64,000 bases of DNA from Rhodopirellula islandica (GTDB lineage Bacteria; Planctomycetota; Planctomycetia; Pirellulales; Pirellulaceae). The stretch covers positions 1 through 64,000 of the forward strand of contig NZ_LECT01000007.1 in assembly GCF_001027925.1 (NCBI RefSeq). The letters run 5' to 3'. How positions within the stretch are numbered: position 1 is the first letter of the stretch; the number at the start of each line of letters is the position of its first letter. Position numbers and translations under genes: made by a program. The notes under the pieces were generated by a model that saw nothing but the letters and a program-made list of their open reading frames with translations, made no database searches and had not been told where the DNA came from. Below, in pieces: positions 1 through 7,430 of this stretch.

Positions 1-80
1 GGCGAGCCGTATGCGGGAGAACCGCACGTACGGTTCTGAGGGAGGGGAGTCCGGCTCAACCGGACTTCCCTACCCCTATC
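1..80 (+). mobile_element. Group II intron, 3' end (domains V and VI)
   Basis: Positions 4-36 fold as the catalytic domain V hairpin: GAGCCGTA (4-11) pairs with TACGGTTC (29-36), followed by the usual small bulge and an upper GCGG/CCGC stem closed by a GAGAA loop. Positions 41-79 form a domain VI-like stem (GTCCGG/CCGGAC around a CTCAA loop) with a likely bulged branch-point A at 72, about 8 nt before the presumed 3' splice site near 79. The intron-encoded reverse transcriptase would lie upstream, outside the window. The fold is seen in the sequence; the identification rests on the well-known domain V consensus. The exact 3' boundary is inferred. Confidence 0.85.
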
Positions 81-651
81 TCTGATGCCATTGAATGCCG
101 GACCGGCAACGCAGGTGCGATGCCGCGAGAAACAACTTTGGATTGCCGGAACGGCGCTTCGCTGGGTCAGGCCTTCACCGCGACGGCAACACCCGATCGT
201 GCTCTTCGTGTCCTGCTTGGTTCCCAAAAATCGAGGTTGATCGCTGGCTGCCTGTATCCCACGAGCGAAGCTCGGGCAGAGTAGAACATTTGTCCCCAAC
301 TGTTCCGTCGCCCCATGCACCACCGCAAAGGTCGGCGACTGCTTCGGTCTTGCTGCTCAGCCAAAGCAGCCTGCTGCTCGGACTTGGCCGCGGTGGTGGT
401 GATGGCCGGTGCGTTCTGCGTCCGTGCCAGCAGTCAAATTTTGGCAGGTAGCACCATCCGGCACTGGCGTGCATTCCTCCCAAATTGAATGAGCTTCAAA
501 CTCTTGGCGGACCATGAACTTGTTGCTCTATTCTTTGTGGAGGTGAACGCGGCCTAGGCTGCGTCCTTGGCGTTTTGGTCTGTCTCTCTCGTCGCCTCGC
601 ACTGGGCAGGCGTCTGTTTAAAATCTCACAAGGCTGGTTTTTTTTCTACTG
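81..651. other. Gene-free stretch after the group II intron
   Basis: About 570 bp with several overlapping short open frames on both strands (for example 95-451 + and 175-483 -). None has a recognisable family, a sensible start context or a plausible composition, and the frames contradict each other. A T-rich run (about 636-645) precedes the next gene. I see no RNA gene or complete element here. Confidence 0.5.
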
Positions 652-655
652 ATGG

Positions 656-922
656 ATGATCCGATTTCTTCCGTGGCTGAAACGGTGGGTGCACAAAATG
701 CGTGATTGGTTGCGACTGGCATTTGCCCGGTCCATTGTTTGTCGTGGGCTTGTCTACAGCGTCGTGGTTGGAACCGTGCTGACAGCCATCAATCATGGGG
801 ACAGCCTTCTCAACGGCCAAGTCGGATCACGTCATCTGTTCAAAATTGGCTTGACCTACGTCGTTCCCTACGTGGTCTCGACGCTTTCCAGCGTGGCAGC
901 ACTGAACAGTCGCACTGAATAG
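656..922 (+). CDS. nrtS: NrtS-like small nitrate/nitrite transporter
   Basis: An 88-residue membrane protein with two predicted helices: about residues 30-48 (around GLVYSVVVGTVLTAINHGD) and 62-82 (IGLTYVVPYVVSTLSSVA). The INxGD motif between the helices and the TYxVPxxVS motif in the second match the NrtS family of two-helix nitrate/nitrite transporters described in cyanobacteria and other bacteria. Cytoplasmic membrane location is expected. The family pattern is recognised from memory. The start at 656 is uncertain because another ATG lies at 652 in a different frame. No nitrate reductase gene is nearby. The stop codon lies inside a 13-bp tandem repeat. Confidence 0.75.
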   Translation: MIRFLPWLKRWVHKMRDWLRLAFARSIVCRGLVYSVVVGTVLTAINHGDSLLNGQVGSRHLFKIGLTYVVPYVVSTLSSVAALNSRTE

Positions 923-946
923 TCGCACTGAATAGTCGCACTGAAT
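908..946 (+). repeat. 13-bp tandem repeat, 3 copies, over the nrtS stop
   Basis: Three perfect head-to-tail copies of AGTCGCACTGAAT at 908-920, 921-933 and 934-946. The nrtS TAG stop (920-922) spans the junction of copies 1 and 2, so each unit boundary recreates a TAG. Copy-number change would leave the protein end intact. Confidence 0.9.
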
Positions 947-1027
947 AGTTCTGTAAGGAAAGCCTGACGAACGCGTCGACCTGATGTCACTGAAATGCCT
1001 TGAGGCGACTTCGCTGCGAAACCATGG

Positions 1028-1047
1028 CCCAGGCGTTCCGGCCTGGG
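1028..1047. other. GC-rich hairpin downstream of nrtS
   Basis: CCCAGGC (1028-1034) pairs with GCCTGGG (1041-1047) around a GTTCCG loop. There is no T-tract on either side, so it is not a canonical intrinsic terminator, but it could stabilise the nrtS transcript end. Confidence 0.4.
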
Positions 1048-1168
1048 AGCACGGCAATCCCCGGCGAGACGCTTTGGCCTCGGTCAATTCATCGCGTGAA
1101 GACAACCACCGCGGCGATCGCGGAGGTCGATCTCGGGCAACAATCCCCGCCATCCACAGGCACCCAAA

Positions 1169-2077
1169 ATGGACCCAACGAAGACCGATCTGGCATCGTC
1201 GAACGTGCAGTCAGCCCCCAAAACACGCCGCACGGTGGTCATCGCGATCGCCGCCGTGCTGCTGGTTGGGACAGCAACCTTCGCATGTCTCAACGCCGGG
1301 GCAATCGAACAAAAATTGGTGAGGCTGTTTGGGCCTCCGCAAGTCGAATTGCAAGAGGCGTATTCCGCCAGTGTTTCTGGACCGACGATGGATCATTCGA
1401 CGTTTGATTCCTTGCTGAAGAAACATGTCGACGACGATGGATGGGTCGACTACGCCGCCCTGAAGGAAGACGAGGCAAACCTGGACAGCTACCTCCGTGC
1501 GGTCGCTGCCGCACCGTTTGACGCGATGGGACGCGACGAGAAATTGGCACTGCTGATCAACGGTTACAACGCCTGCACCTTGAAACTGATCCTCGATCAC
1601 ATGCCAATCGAGTCGATCCAAGACATCCCTGAAGCGGATCGCTGGGACGCAGTGCGTTGCAACCTTGGCGGACGCAAGTTGAGTTTGAACCAGATGGAGC
1701 ACGAGCAGATTCGACCCAAGTTTGCCGAGCCACGCGTGCACTTCGCATTGGTCTGTGCCGCAGTGGGGTGTCCGCCACTGCGCAAGGAGGCGTACACGGC
1801 CAAACGAATGGAAGAACAGTTGCAATCGCAGACCGAGTACGTGCATCAACACAAAACCTGGTTCACCTTCGATCCCTCGTCCAACCAATTGCAGCTGACG
1901 AAGCTTTACAGCTGGTACGGCGGCGATTTTGAACAGGTCGCTGGCAGTGTTTCAAAGTTCGCAGCCAGCTACTCCGCGGAGCTGAAGGAGGCACTGGAAA
2001 ACGGCACCACACCCCAGCCCAATTGGTTGCCTTACGATTGGAAGCTCAACAGCGTCGAAAACAAACAACCACGCTAG
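1169..2077 (+). CDS. DUF547-domain membrane-anchored protein
   Basis: 302 residues. An N-terminal cytoplasmic segment is followed by one hydrophobic helix at about residues 23-45, which looks like a signal anchor. A DUF547 domain occupies about residues 75-275, with the typical segments LALLINGYNACTLKLIL, NQMEHEQIRPKF, RVHFALVCAAVGCPPLR and FSWYGGDF-like LYSWYGGDF. The Cys in the VGCPPL motif and the His in RVHFALVC are the conserved polar positions of the family. The biochemical function is unknown. The gene is followed by DoxX-like, TVP38 and MerA-like genes in the same direction, a neighbourhood in which DUF547 genes are often found. It is not clearly one operon because repeats separate the genes. 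Confidence 0.85.
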   Translation: MDPTKTDLASSNVQSAPKTRRTVVIAIAAVLLVGTATFACLNAGAIEQKLVRLFGPPQVELQEAYSASVSGPTMDHSTFDSLLKKHVDDDGWVDYAALKEDEANLDSYLRAVAAAPFDAMGRDEKLALLINGYNACTLKLILDHMPIESIQDIPEADRWDAVRCNLGGRKLSLNQMEHEQIRPKFAEPRVHFALVCAAVGCPPLRKEAYTAKRMEEQLQSQTEYVHQHKTWFTFDPSSNQLQLTKLYSWYGGDFEQVAGSVSKFAASYSAELKEALENGTTPQPNWLPYDWKLNSVENKQPR

Positions 2078-2079
2078 AC

Positions 2080-2204
2080 AAGCAGGTCGGCAGGAATGAT
2101 CGGGCACAACCATGTGAACCGTTTGGGCGTTCGCCCCGGTTGCGCGTGAAAACCGTGGCTAACGCCAACGGCTCACATACCCGATGACACCTGCGTACCT
2201 GCTT
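2080..2204 (+). repeat. Dispersed repeat family R1, copy A (inverted pair)
   Basis: Starts 3 nt after the DUF547 stop. The left half, from AAGCAGGTCGGCAGGA through GGGCGTTCGCCCCGGTT, is the half-unit also found at 3204, 11365 and 23995. The right half is an inverted, diverged copy ending in CCTGCTT. The whole element is therefore a long imperfect palindrome of about 125 bp. Confidence 0.8.
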
Positions 2205-2236
2205 AGACAGCTGATGAAAACAACGAATCTTGAGCT

Positions 2237-2326
2237 TTCGTGTGGTTCGTGTTTTTCGTGGTGTCCGTTTTTCAGGGGTTGCCGTTCGTTTTCGAACCAC
2301 GAAAGGAACGAAGGACACGAAAAGGG
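2237..2326. repeat. Imperfect inverted repeat of CGTGG/CCACGAA type
   Basis: The left arm (2237-2267) is built of TTCGTG words. The right arm (2295-2326) carries CCACGAAAGG and GAAGGACACGAAAAGG, which is roughly its reverse complement. Word repeats of this type are common in planctomycete intergenic DNA (general knowledge). No gene is supported between 2205 and 2630. Confidence 0.5.
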
Positions 2327-2630
2327 ATCGACGTTCAATCGCGTTTGCTCACGGATTCAGAAACGAGGGTGAAGCAGTGGTGGATTGCTTTCTCGAGATG
2401 AAACGACGGGGGCAAGGTTGTTATCATCCGTTTTGGTCGTCCGCCGTCTGTAATTTGACGTCGGCGACTATGGCCGCTGGTGACGCTCAGTTTGAGTGGT
2501 TTGCAATCCCGCTCGCTTCACTGGGGCTGTCAATGTGCGAAGCGGTGCAGCGGTGAGTGGGGTTGGCGTGCGAAATCTTAGGCGGTGCAACTCGTCCCCC
2601 GGGCATTCTGAGGGAGGAACACTCCAGTGA

Positions 2631-3122
2631 ATGGCTCAATCGGAAACCACGATGAACGACCAAGACAAGCTGCCCGGACGGATTTCATTCTCCTTGCTGA
2701 CACTTCGCATCGGAGTTGGGATCGTGTTCCTGATGTGGACCTTGGACAAGCTTCTCAATCCGGAACACGCTGCAGGCATTTTCGAGCGGTACTATCTGAC
2801 GCCTGGTCTTGGAGCGTCGTTGATGGTTGGCGTGGGCATCGTGCAGATGGTTTTGGTCGTGTCGTTTCTCAGTGGATTTCTTCGCACGTGGACCTACGGG
2901 TTGATCACGATACTGCACACCGTTTCAACCGTCAGTTGCTACAAGCAGTACATGAATCCCTGGGAAAAGCCGAACCTGTTGTTCTTTGCGGCGTTTCCGA
3001 TGTTGGCGGCATGCATCTCGCTCTGGTTGCTCCGTGAGCTTGATACCTGGACGGTCGACAGCTGGTGGAAAAGTAAAAAGGGAACGGTGGCCACGGAGGA
3101 CGAGCCCCAACCAATCAGCTGA
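2631..3122 (+). CDS. DoxX-like four-helix membrane protein
   Basis: 163 residues with four hydrophobic segments, at about 20-40, 60-82, 87-104 and 118-136. The topology and N-terminal pattern (LRIGVGIVFLMWTLDKL) resemble the DoxX/MauE-like integral membrane family. A GAGG sequence lies about 10 nt before the ATG at 2631; a second ATG at 2652 is possible. It sits upstream of TVP38 and MerA-like genes and may share a redox-linked membrane role with them, which is inference. The family assignment is by topology and overall look rather than a decisive motif. Confidence 0.6.
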   Translation: MAQSETTMNDQDKLPGRISFSLLTLRIGVGIVFLMWTLDKLLNPEHAAGIFERYYLTPGLGASLMVGVGIVQMVLVVSFLSGFLRTWTYGLITILHTVSTVSCYKQYMNPWEKPNLLFFAAFPMLAACISLWLLRELDTWTVDSWWKSKKGTVATEDEPQPIS

Positions 3123-3203
3123 AAAACCGATTCAACCATGGTCGAGAACGTTCACGCGATTCATTCTCCTCCGATCCTTCGGGCAAGCTGACTTGCGTCG
3201 CCT

Positions 3204-3330
3204 ATGCAGATCGGCAGGAGTCTTTCGGCAATTGAACTGTTTTGGGTCGCTTTGTTACTCCCTCCTACAACCGGGGCGAACGCCCAAACAGCTCACATGG
3301 TTCTACCCGATCCTTGCTGCCTACCTGCTT
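3204..3330 (-). repeat. Dispersed repeat family R1, copy B (reverse orientation)
   Basis: The reverse complement aligns over about 125 bp with the copy at 11365-11490, including GTTTGGGCGTTCGCCCCGG and the terminal words AAGCAGG...GGCAG and GACTCCTGCCGA. Its ends, near ATGCAGATCGGCAGGA and CTGCCTACCTGCTT, are imperfect inverted repeats. Confidence 0.8.
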
Positions 3331-3471
3331 AGGATACGTTCTTGTAAGGATTGTCACGCTCGGACGTCATCTCTCAATCAATGCGTTCGTACAGCAAGCG
3401 GCCTGCCTGCTGCGTTCACGTTTGAATCGGCAAATGCCACACTCGCTGATACATCTTCAAGGAAAACGGCC

Positions 3472-4230
3472 ATGGCGAAGGAAATCGAACCACAAACCGG
3501 CGACAAGAATTTCGGGACGATGAAGAAGCTGGGCGTCTTCCTATTCGTTGCCGCAGTCGTGGTGGTTGCTTACACACAGTACGGCGATCTGCTGAGTCTC
3601 GAGAGTCTGGCCAAACAGGAGGCCCAGTTGCGGGCGTTCCAAGCTGAGAATCCGGTGCTCGTTTACGGAGTTGCGTTCTTGGTCTATGTCGTCGTGACCG
3701 GGCTTTCGTTGCCGGGCGCCGCCGTTTTGACATTGGTGTACGGTTGGTACTTCGGACTGGCTCCCGGTTTGTTGCTGGTCAGTTTCGCATCGACCGCAGG
3801 AGCGACCATGGCCTTTTTGCTCAGTCGATTCTTGTTTCGTGAGGCGATTCAAAAGCGATTTGGCGATCGTCTGCAAAGCTTCAATCAATCACTGGAGAAA
3901 GAAGGGCCGTTTTTCTTGTTCACGCTGCGTCTGATTCCGGCAGTGCCGTTCTTCATTATCAACGCTGTCATGGGGCTGACACCGATCCGTACCCGAACGT
4001 TCTGGTGGGTCAGCCAACTGGGGATGCTGGCTGGCACCGCCGTTTTCGTTTACGCCGGATCCAGCGTCCCTGACTTGCAAACGCTGGCAGACAAAGGAAT
4101 CGGTGCCGTCTTCACGCCAAGTCAATTGACTCAGATCGTGATCGCCTTTGTCTTGCTCGGCGCGTTTCCTCTGGTCGTGCGATTCAGCATGAAGTTTTTC
4201 GGCCGCGCGGGGGCTGAACCTGTGGTTTGA
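3472..4230 (+). CDS. TVP38/TMEM64 (VTT-domain) family membrane protein
   Basis: 252 residues from the ATG at 3472, which has AAGGAAAA 5-12 nt upstream. The frame stays open further upstream, but that part runs through repeat B and is unlikely to be coding. One N-terminal helix (about 18-36) is followed by the VTT domain (about 55-215), with the FxxxRLIPAVPFFxxNAxxG-like core (FTLRLIPAVPFFIINAVMGL) and the GSxVP-like AGSSVPDL segment near the end. The family includes SNARE-associated Golgi/DedA-like membrane proteins, linked elsewhere to lipid scrambling or transport. It lies 60 bp upstream of the MerA-like gene; this pairing is frequent in bacteria, so co-transcription is likely. Confidence 0.9.
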   Translation: MAKEIEPQTGDKNFGTMKKLGVFLFVAAVVVVAYTQYGDLLSLESLAKQEAQLRAFQAENPVLVYGVAFLVYVVVTGLSLPGAAVLTLVYGWYFGLAPGLLLVSFASTAGATMAFLLSRFLFREAIQKRFGDRLQSFNQSLEKEGPFFLFTLRLIPAVPFFIINAVMGLTPIRTRTFWWVSQLGMLAGTAVFVYAGSSVPDLQTLADKGIGAVFTPSQLTQIVIAFVLLGAFPLVVRFSMKFFGRAGAEPVV

Positions 4231-4290
4231 ACGCACCTCATCCGAACACAACACACCCCGCTCTCCACCACCTACGAAAATTGAGTTTCC

Positions 4291-5823
4291 ATGACATCCG
4301 ACCTTGTCCAGCTACAACCCAACGACGAACACAACCAAGCCCTCGAGGCGAACGTGCATCCACCCGAGTGGACCAACCCAACGCCCACGCAGCCCTATCA
4401 CTTGGTCGTGATCGGAGCCGGCACGGCGGGCTTGGTCACCGCCGCCGGTGCAGCCGGATTGGGAGCACGCGTTGCCCTGATCGAACGAGATTTGATGGGC
4501 GGTGATTGCTTGAACGTCGGTTGCGTTCCTTCCAAAGGCATCATCAGCGCGGCTCGCGTGGCCGCGAGTGCGAAAACGGCAAGCAAGTTTGGAGTCAATG
4601 TGCCGGACGTCGATGTTGACTTTGCGGCGGTGATGCAACGGATGAGGAAGCTTCGTGCAGGCATCAGCCACAACGATTCGGCCACGCGATTCAAGGACCT
4701 AGGCGTCGACGTTTACTTTGGACAGGCAAGCTTTGTTGATTCCAACACCGTCGATGTTGGTGGAGCGAAGCTCACGTTCAAACGAGCCGTGATCGCCTCG
4801 GGTGCACGCGCGGCCGCGCCGCCCATCAACGGTTTGAGTGAGGTCAACTACCTGACCAACGAGTCCGTCTTTTCGCTCACCGAATTGCCTCGGCGAATGG
4901 GGGTGATTGGCGCTGGGCCGATCGGTTGCGAAATGGCGCAGTCGTTTGCCCAGCTCGGCAGCGAAGTCTTGCTGGTCGAATCGGAGCACGGCATCATGCC
5001 TCGCGAAGATCGTGACGCCGCCAAAATTGTTCGGCAGGCGATGATCGAGGATGGGGTCAAATTCCTCGGCGGTGGTCACGACTTGAAGATTCGCAACGAG
5101 GGTGGGATTCGGCTGACCGTTGATGCCCACGGTTTAAGCTACGACGAACCGGTCGATCAGTTGTTGGTCGCCGTTGGCAGAGCTCCCAACGTCGAAAACC
5201 TCAACTTGGAAGCCGTAGGTGTTCAATACGATCAGAAGGGCGTGAAGGTCAACGATCATTTGCTGACGACCAACGCGAACATCTACGCTGCGGGCGACGT
5301 TTGCTCGAAGTACCAATTCACTCACACGGCCGATTTTCAAGCCCGCATTGTGATCCAGAATGCTCTGTTTGCTGTTGGTCCGTTTGGCAAGAAAAAGGCC
5401 AGTGACCTTGTGATTCCTTGGGCAACGTACACCTCCCCGGAAGTCGCGCATGTGGGCATGTACGAGAGTGACGCGAAAAACGCAGGCATCGAAATTGACA
5501 CCTACGTTCAACATTTCAACGAAGTCGATCGCGCGATCTTGGAAGGCAAAGACGAAGGCTTCGTCAAGGTTCATACCAAGAAGGGGACTGACACGATCGT
5601 GGGCGCGACGATCGTGGCTGAGAACGCGGGCGATATGATTTCCGAAATCACAGTGGCCATGACGGGTGGGCTGGGACTGGGCAAGATTGGAAGTGCGATT
5701 CACCCCTATCCAACGCAAGCCGAAGCGATCCGCAAGCTGGGCGACCAGTTCAGCCGCACAAAGCTGACACCGCTGAGCAAGAAAATTCTCGGCCTGTTGC
5801 AGCGACTCAATGTCGGAAGTTGA
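4291..5823 (+). CDS. Mercuric-reductase-like pyridine nucleotide-disulfide oxidoreductase
   Basis: 510 residues. An FAD-binding GAGTAG motif at 42-47, the redox-active pair C73/C78 in GGDCLNVGCVPSK, a second nucleotide-binding GAGPIG motif at about 207-212, an AAGDVC FAD motif near 350, and a C-terminal dimerisation domain with the catalytic HPYPTQAE motif. It lacks the N-terminal heavy-metal-associated domain and the C-terminal Cys pair of genuine MerA, so mercury reduction is doubtful; a lipoamide dehydrogenase-like or quinone-linked role fits better. The 35-residue polar N-terminal extension is unusual. It is likely co-transcribed with the TVP38 gene. Confidence 0.9.
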   Translation: MTSDLVQLQPNDEHNQALEANVHPPEWTNPTPTQPYHLVVIGAGTAGLVTAAGAAGLGARVALIERDLMGGDCLNVGCVPSKGIISAARVAASAKTASKFGVNVPDVDVDFAAVMQRMRKLRAGISHNDSATRFKDLGVDVYFGQASFVDSNTVDVGGAKLTFKRAVIASGARAAAPPINGLSEVNYLTNESVFSLTELPRRMGVIGAGPIGCEMAQSFAQLGSEVLLVESEHGIMPREDRDAAKIVRQAMIEDGVKFLGGGHDLKIRNEGGIRLTVDAHGLSYDEPVDQLLVAVGRAPNVENLNLEAVGVQYDQKGVKVNDHLLTTNANIYAAGDVCSKYQFTHTADFQARIVIQNALFAVGPFGKKKASDLVIPWATYTSPEVAHVGMYESDAKNAGIEIDTYVQHFNEVDRAILEGKDEGFVKVHTKKGTDTIVGATIVAENAGDMISEITVAMTGGLGLGKIGSAIHPYPTQAEAIRKLGDQFSRTKLTPLSKKILGLLQRLNVGS

Positions 5824-5963
5824 GAGACAGTCCGCGGGACCAACGCCCAAACGGCGGATAGGAAAGATCGAAATCCGCCTGAATCAACAGTGGGGGTGCC
5901 TGCAGCTTATCTTCGTAACCAAGTGCCAGCCTAGCGAGGAAATCTGATCGCCGGCTCACGCGT

Positions 5964-7430
5964 TCACTTCTTTTGCTTGTTCATCCCGACCTTCTCCTCA
6001 ATCGCGGTCTGATTTTGCTGGAAGCCTGCGGCATCCCGTTTTGCGATCAGTTGCGCCCGCAACCTCTTCACCATCGAGGCGTATTCCGGATTGGCTGCTT
6101 GGTTTGTGAATTCATGCGGGTCATTTTTCAGGTCGTACAGTTCCAGACCTCGTTCGCCAAAGCCCCACTGAGTGAAACGCCAGTTCGCTGTGCGAATCGA
6201 TTCCCCGCCGCTGCGGCTGATGGTGAATGCCTGCTTCTTCTTCCATGCAGGCGATTCGGTATCGACCAGCAGAGGTGTCAGGCTTTTTCCCTGAAGAGCG
6301 TCCGGAGCAGCAAGGCCGGCCAAGTCCGCCAGAGTCGGGTAGAGGTCGACCAGTTCCGTGATTTTTGTGGTCCCACGACCATGCTGGTCTTTGAGCCATG
6401 GCACGCTGATGATCAACGGCACTCGCGTGGCCTCTTCGAACAGGTGTTGCTTTTGGAACTTGTGGTGATGTCCCAGAAGGTAGCCATGATCGCTGGTGAA
6501 CACGACGATCGTATTCTCTGCCAAGCCCTTTTCTTCCAGTGCATCCAGGACGCGTCCGACCTGGGCGTCCATGTAAGAAACGCTGGCGTAGTAGGCTTGC
6601 AATAGCCCTTGGTGCAGTTCCGGCGTCACCCCGTACGTGGTGCTGTTGCGTTTGTAGCCGCGGATGATCCCCGGCACGTCGTCCAGGTCATTTTCCGGCA
6701 CGACAGGTGCTTCCATTTCATCGCGATTGTATGGGTCGAAATACTTTTTCGGTGCGACAAGAGGCACGTGCGGTCGGACGAATCCCACCGCCAGGAAGAA
6801 CGGTTTGTCCTTGACCTGTTCCAGCATCTCGATGGCCCGATCGGCTGCCATCCCATCGGCGTGATCGCTGTCGTCGCCGGATGCGATCACTCCGGTGAAC
6901 GTCTGCGACCCGTTGTTCTTGGGGGACCAGTTCGTCCGTTCCCCGGGAGCGTTTTGTTCCGGAGCTTGGATGTTGATCGCTTCGTCCCATGAGAAGGGAT
7001 CATCGCTTTCCGCGGTTCCGTCAATGATCTCAAACGGGATCCGCATGTGGTAGATCTTGCTGACTCGTCCCGCGTAGTAGCCGTTGTTGCGAAAGGTCTG
7101 CGACAGCGTCACCACGTCGGGCATGCTGCCTCGCAAGGTGCCGTCGTTGGCCAGCGTCAGATTCGAATACGGATACAGGCCGGACATGATCGACGCACGC
7201 GAGGCACCGCAAACCGGGTACTGACAGTGCATGTTCTCGAACTTCACACCTCGCTGAGCGAGCCGATCAAGGTTCGGCGTCTTGCACTGCTTGTGCCCAA
7301 AACCACTCAGGGCGGTATTCAGGTCATCGGCGATCAGGAACAGCACGTTCGGCTTTTCTGCATGTGCCGGTGACTGCGGGATCCACGTCGCTGTGATGAG
7401 TGCAAAAACTATCAGGCAAGTCGTTTTCAT
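5964..7430 (-). CDS. Sulfatase, iduronate-2-sulfatase-like, secreted
   Basis: 488 residues with a signal peptide (about 1-24). The alkaline-phosphatase superfamily fold begins at KPNVLFLIADDLN (metal ligands D35, D36). The formylglycine site is C74 in CGASR, a C-x-A-x-R variant of the usual C-x-P-S-R. GYxxGHHHKxQK and VGFVRPHVPL fit iduronate-2-sulfatase-like enzymes. The substrate would be a sulfated polysaccharide in the periplasm or outside the cell. Its ATG overlaps the stop of the sulfatase-glycosidase fusion upstream (ATGA, 7427-7430), so the two are translationally coupled. A maturase (FGE or anSME) is needed but is not in the window. Confidence 0.93.
   Translation of the reverse strand: MKTTCLIVFALITATWIPQSPAHAEKPNVLFLIADDLNTALSGFGHKQCKTPNLDRLAQRGVKFENMHCQYPVCGASRASIMSGLYPYSNLTLANDGTLRGSMPDVVTLSQTFRNNGYYAGRVSKIYHMRIPFEIIDGTAESDDPFSWDEAINIQAPEQNAPGERTNWSPKNNGSQTFTGVIASGDDSDHADGMAADRAIEMLEQVKDKPFFLAVGFVRPHVPLVAPKKYFDPYNRDEMEAPVVPENDLDDVPGIIRGYKRNSTTYGVTPELHQGLLQAYYASVSYMDAQVGRVLDALEEKGLAENTIVVFTSDHGYLLGHHHKFQKQHLFEEATRVPLIISVPWLKDQHGRGTTKITELVDLYPTLADLAGLAAPDALQGKSLTPLLVDTESPAWKKKQAFTISRSGGESIRTANWRFTQWGFGERGLELYDLKNDPHEFTNQAANPEYASMVKRLRAQLIAKRDAAGFQQNQTAIEEKVGMNKQKK

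Noticed and set aside
95..483. Overlapping short open frames on both strands after the group II intron
   Set aside because: They contradict each other, have no family and an Arg/Pro/Ser-rich composition typical of antisense or non-coding frames in GC-rich DNA.
2986..3471. N-terminal extension of the TVP38 gene
   Set aside because: It overlaps the DoxX-like gene and repeat B. The ATG at 3472 has a ribosome-binding site and gives the usual family length.
4291..5823. Mercury-resistance operon
   Set aside because: No MerR, MerT or MerP, and the reductase lacks the C-terminal Cys pair and N-terminal metal-binding domain.
5840..5890. Possible fifth R1 repeat copy near ACGCCCAAACGGCGG
   Set aside because: Only about 15 bp match the half-unit and the terminal words are missing; a GGCGGAT/ATCCGCC hairpin is seen instead, without a T-tract.
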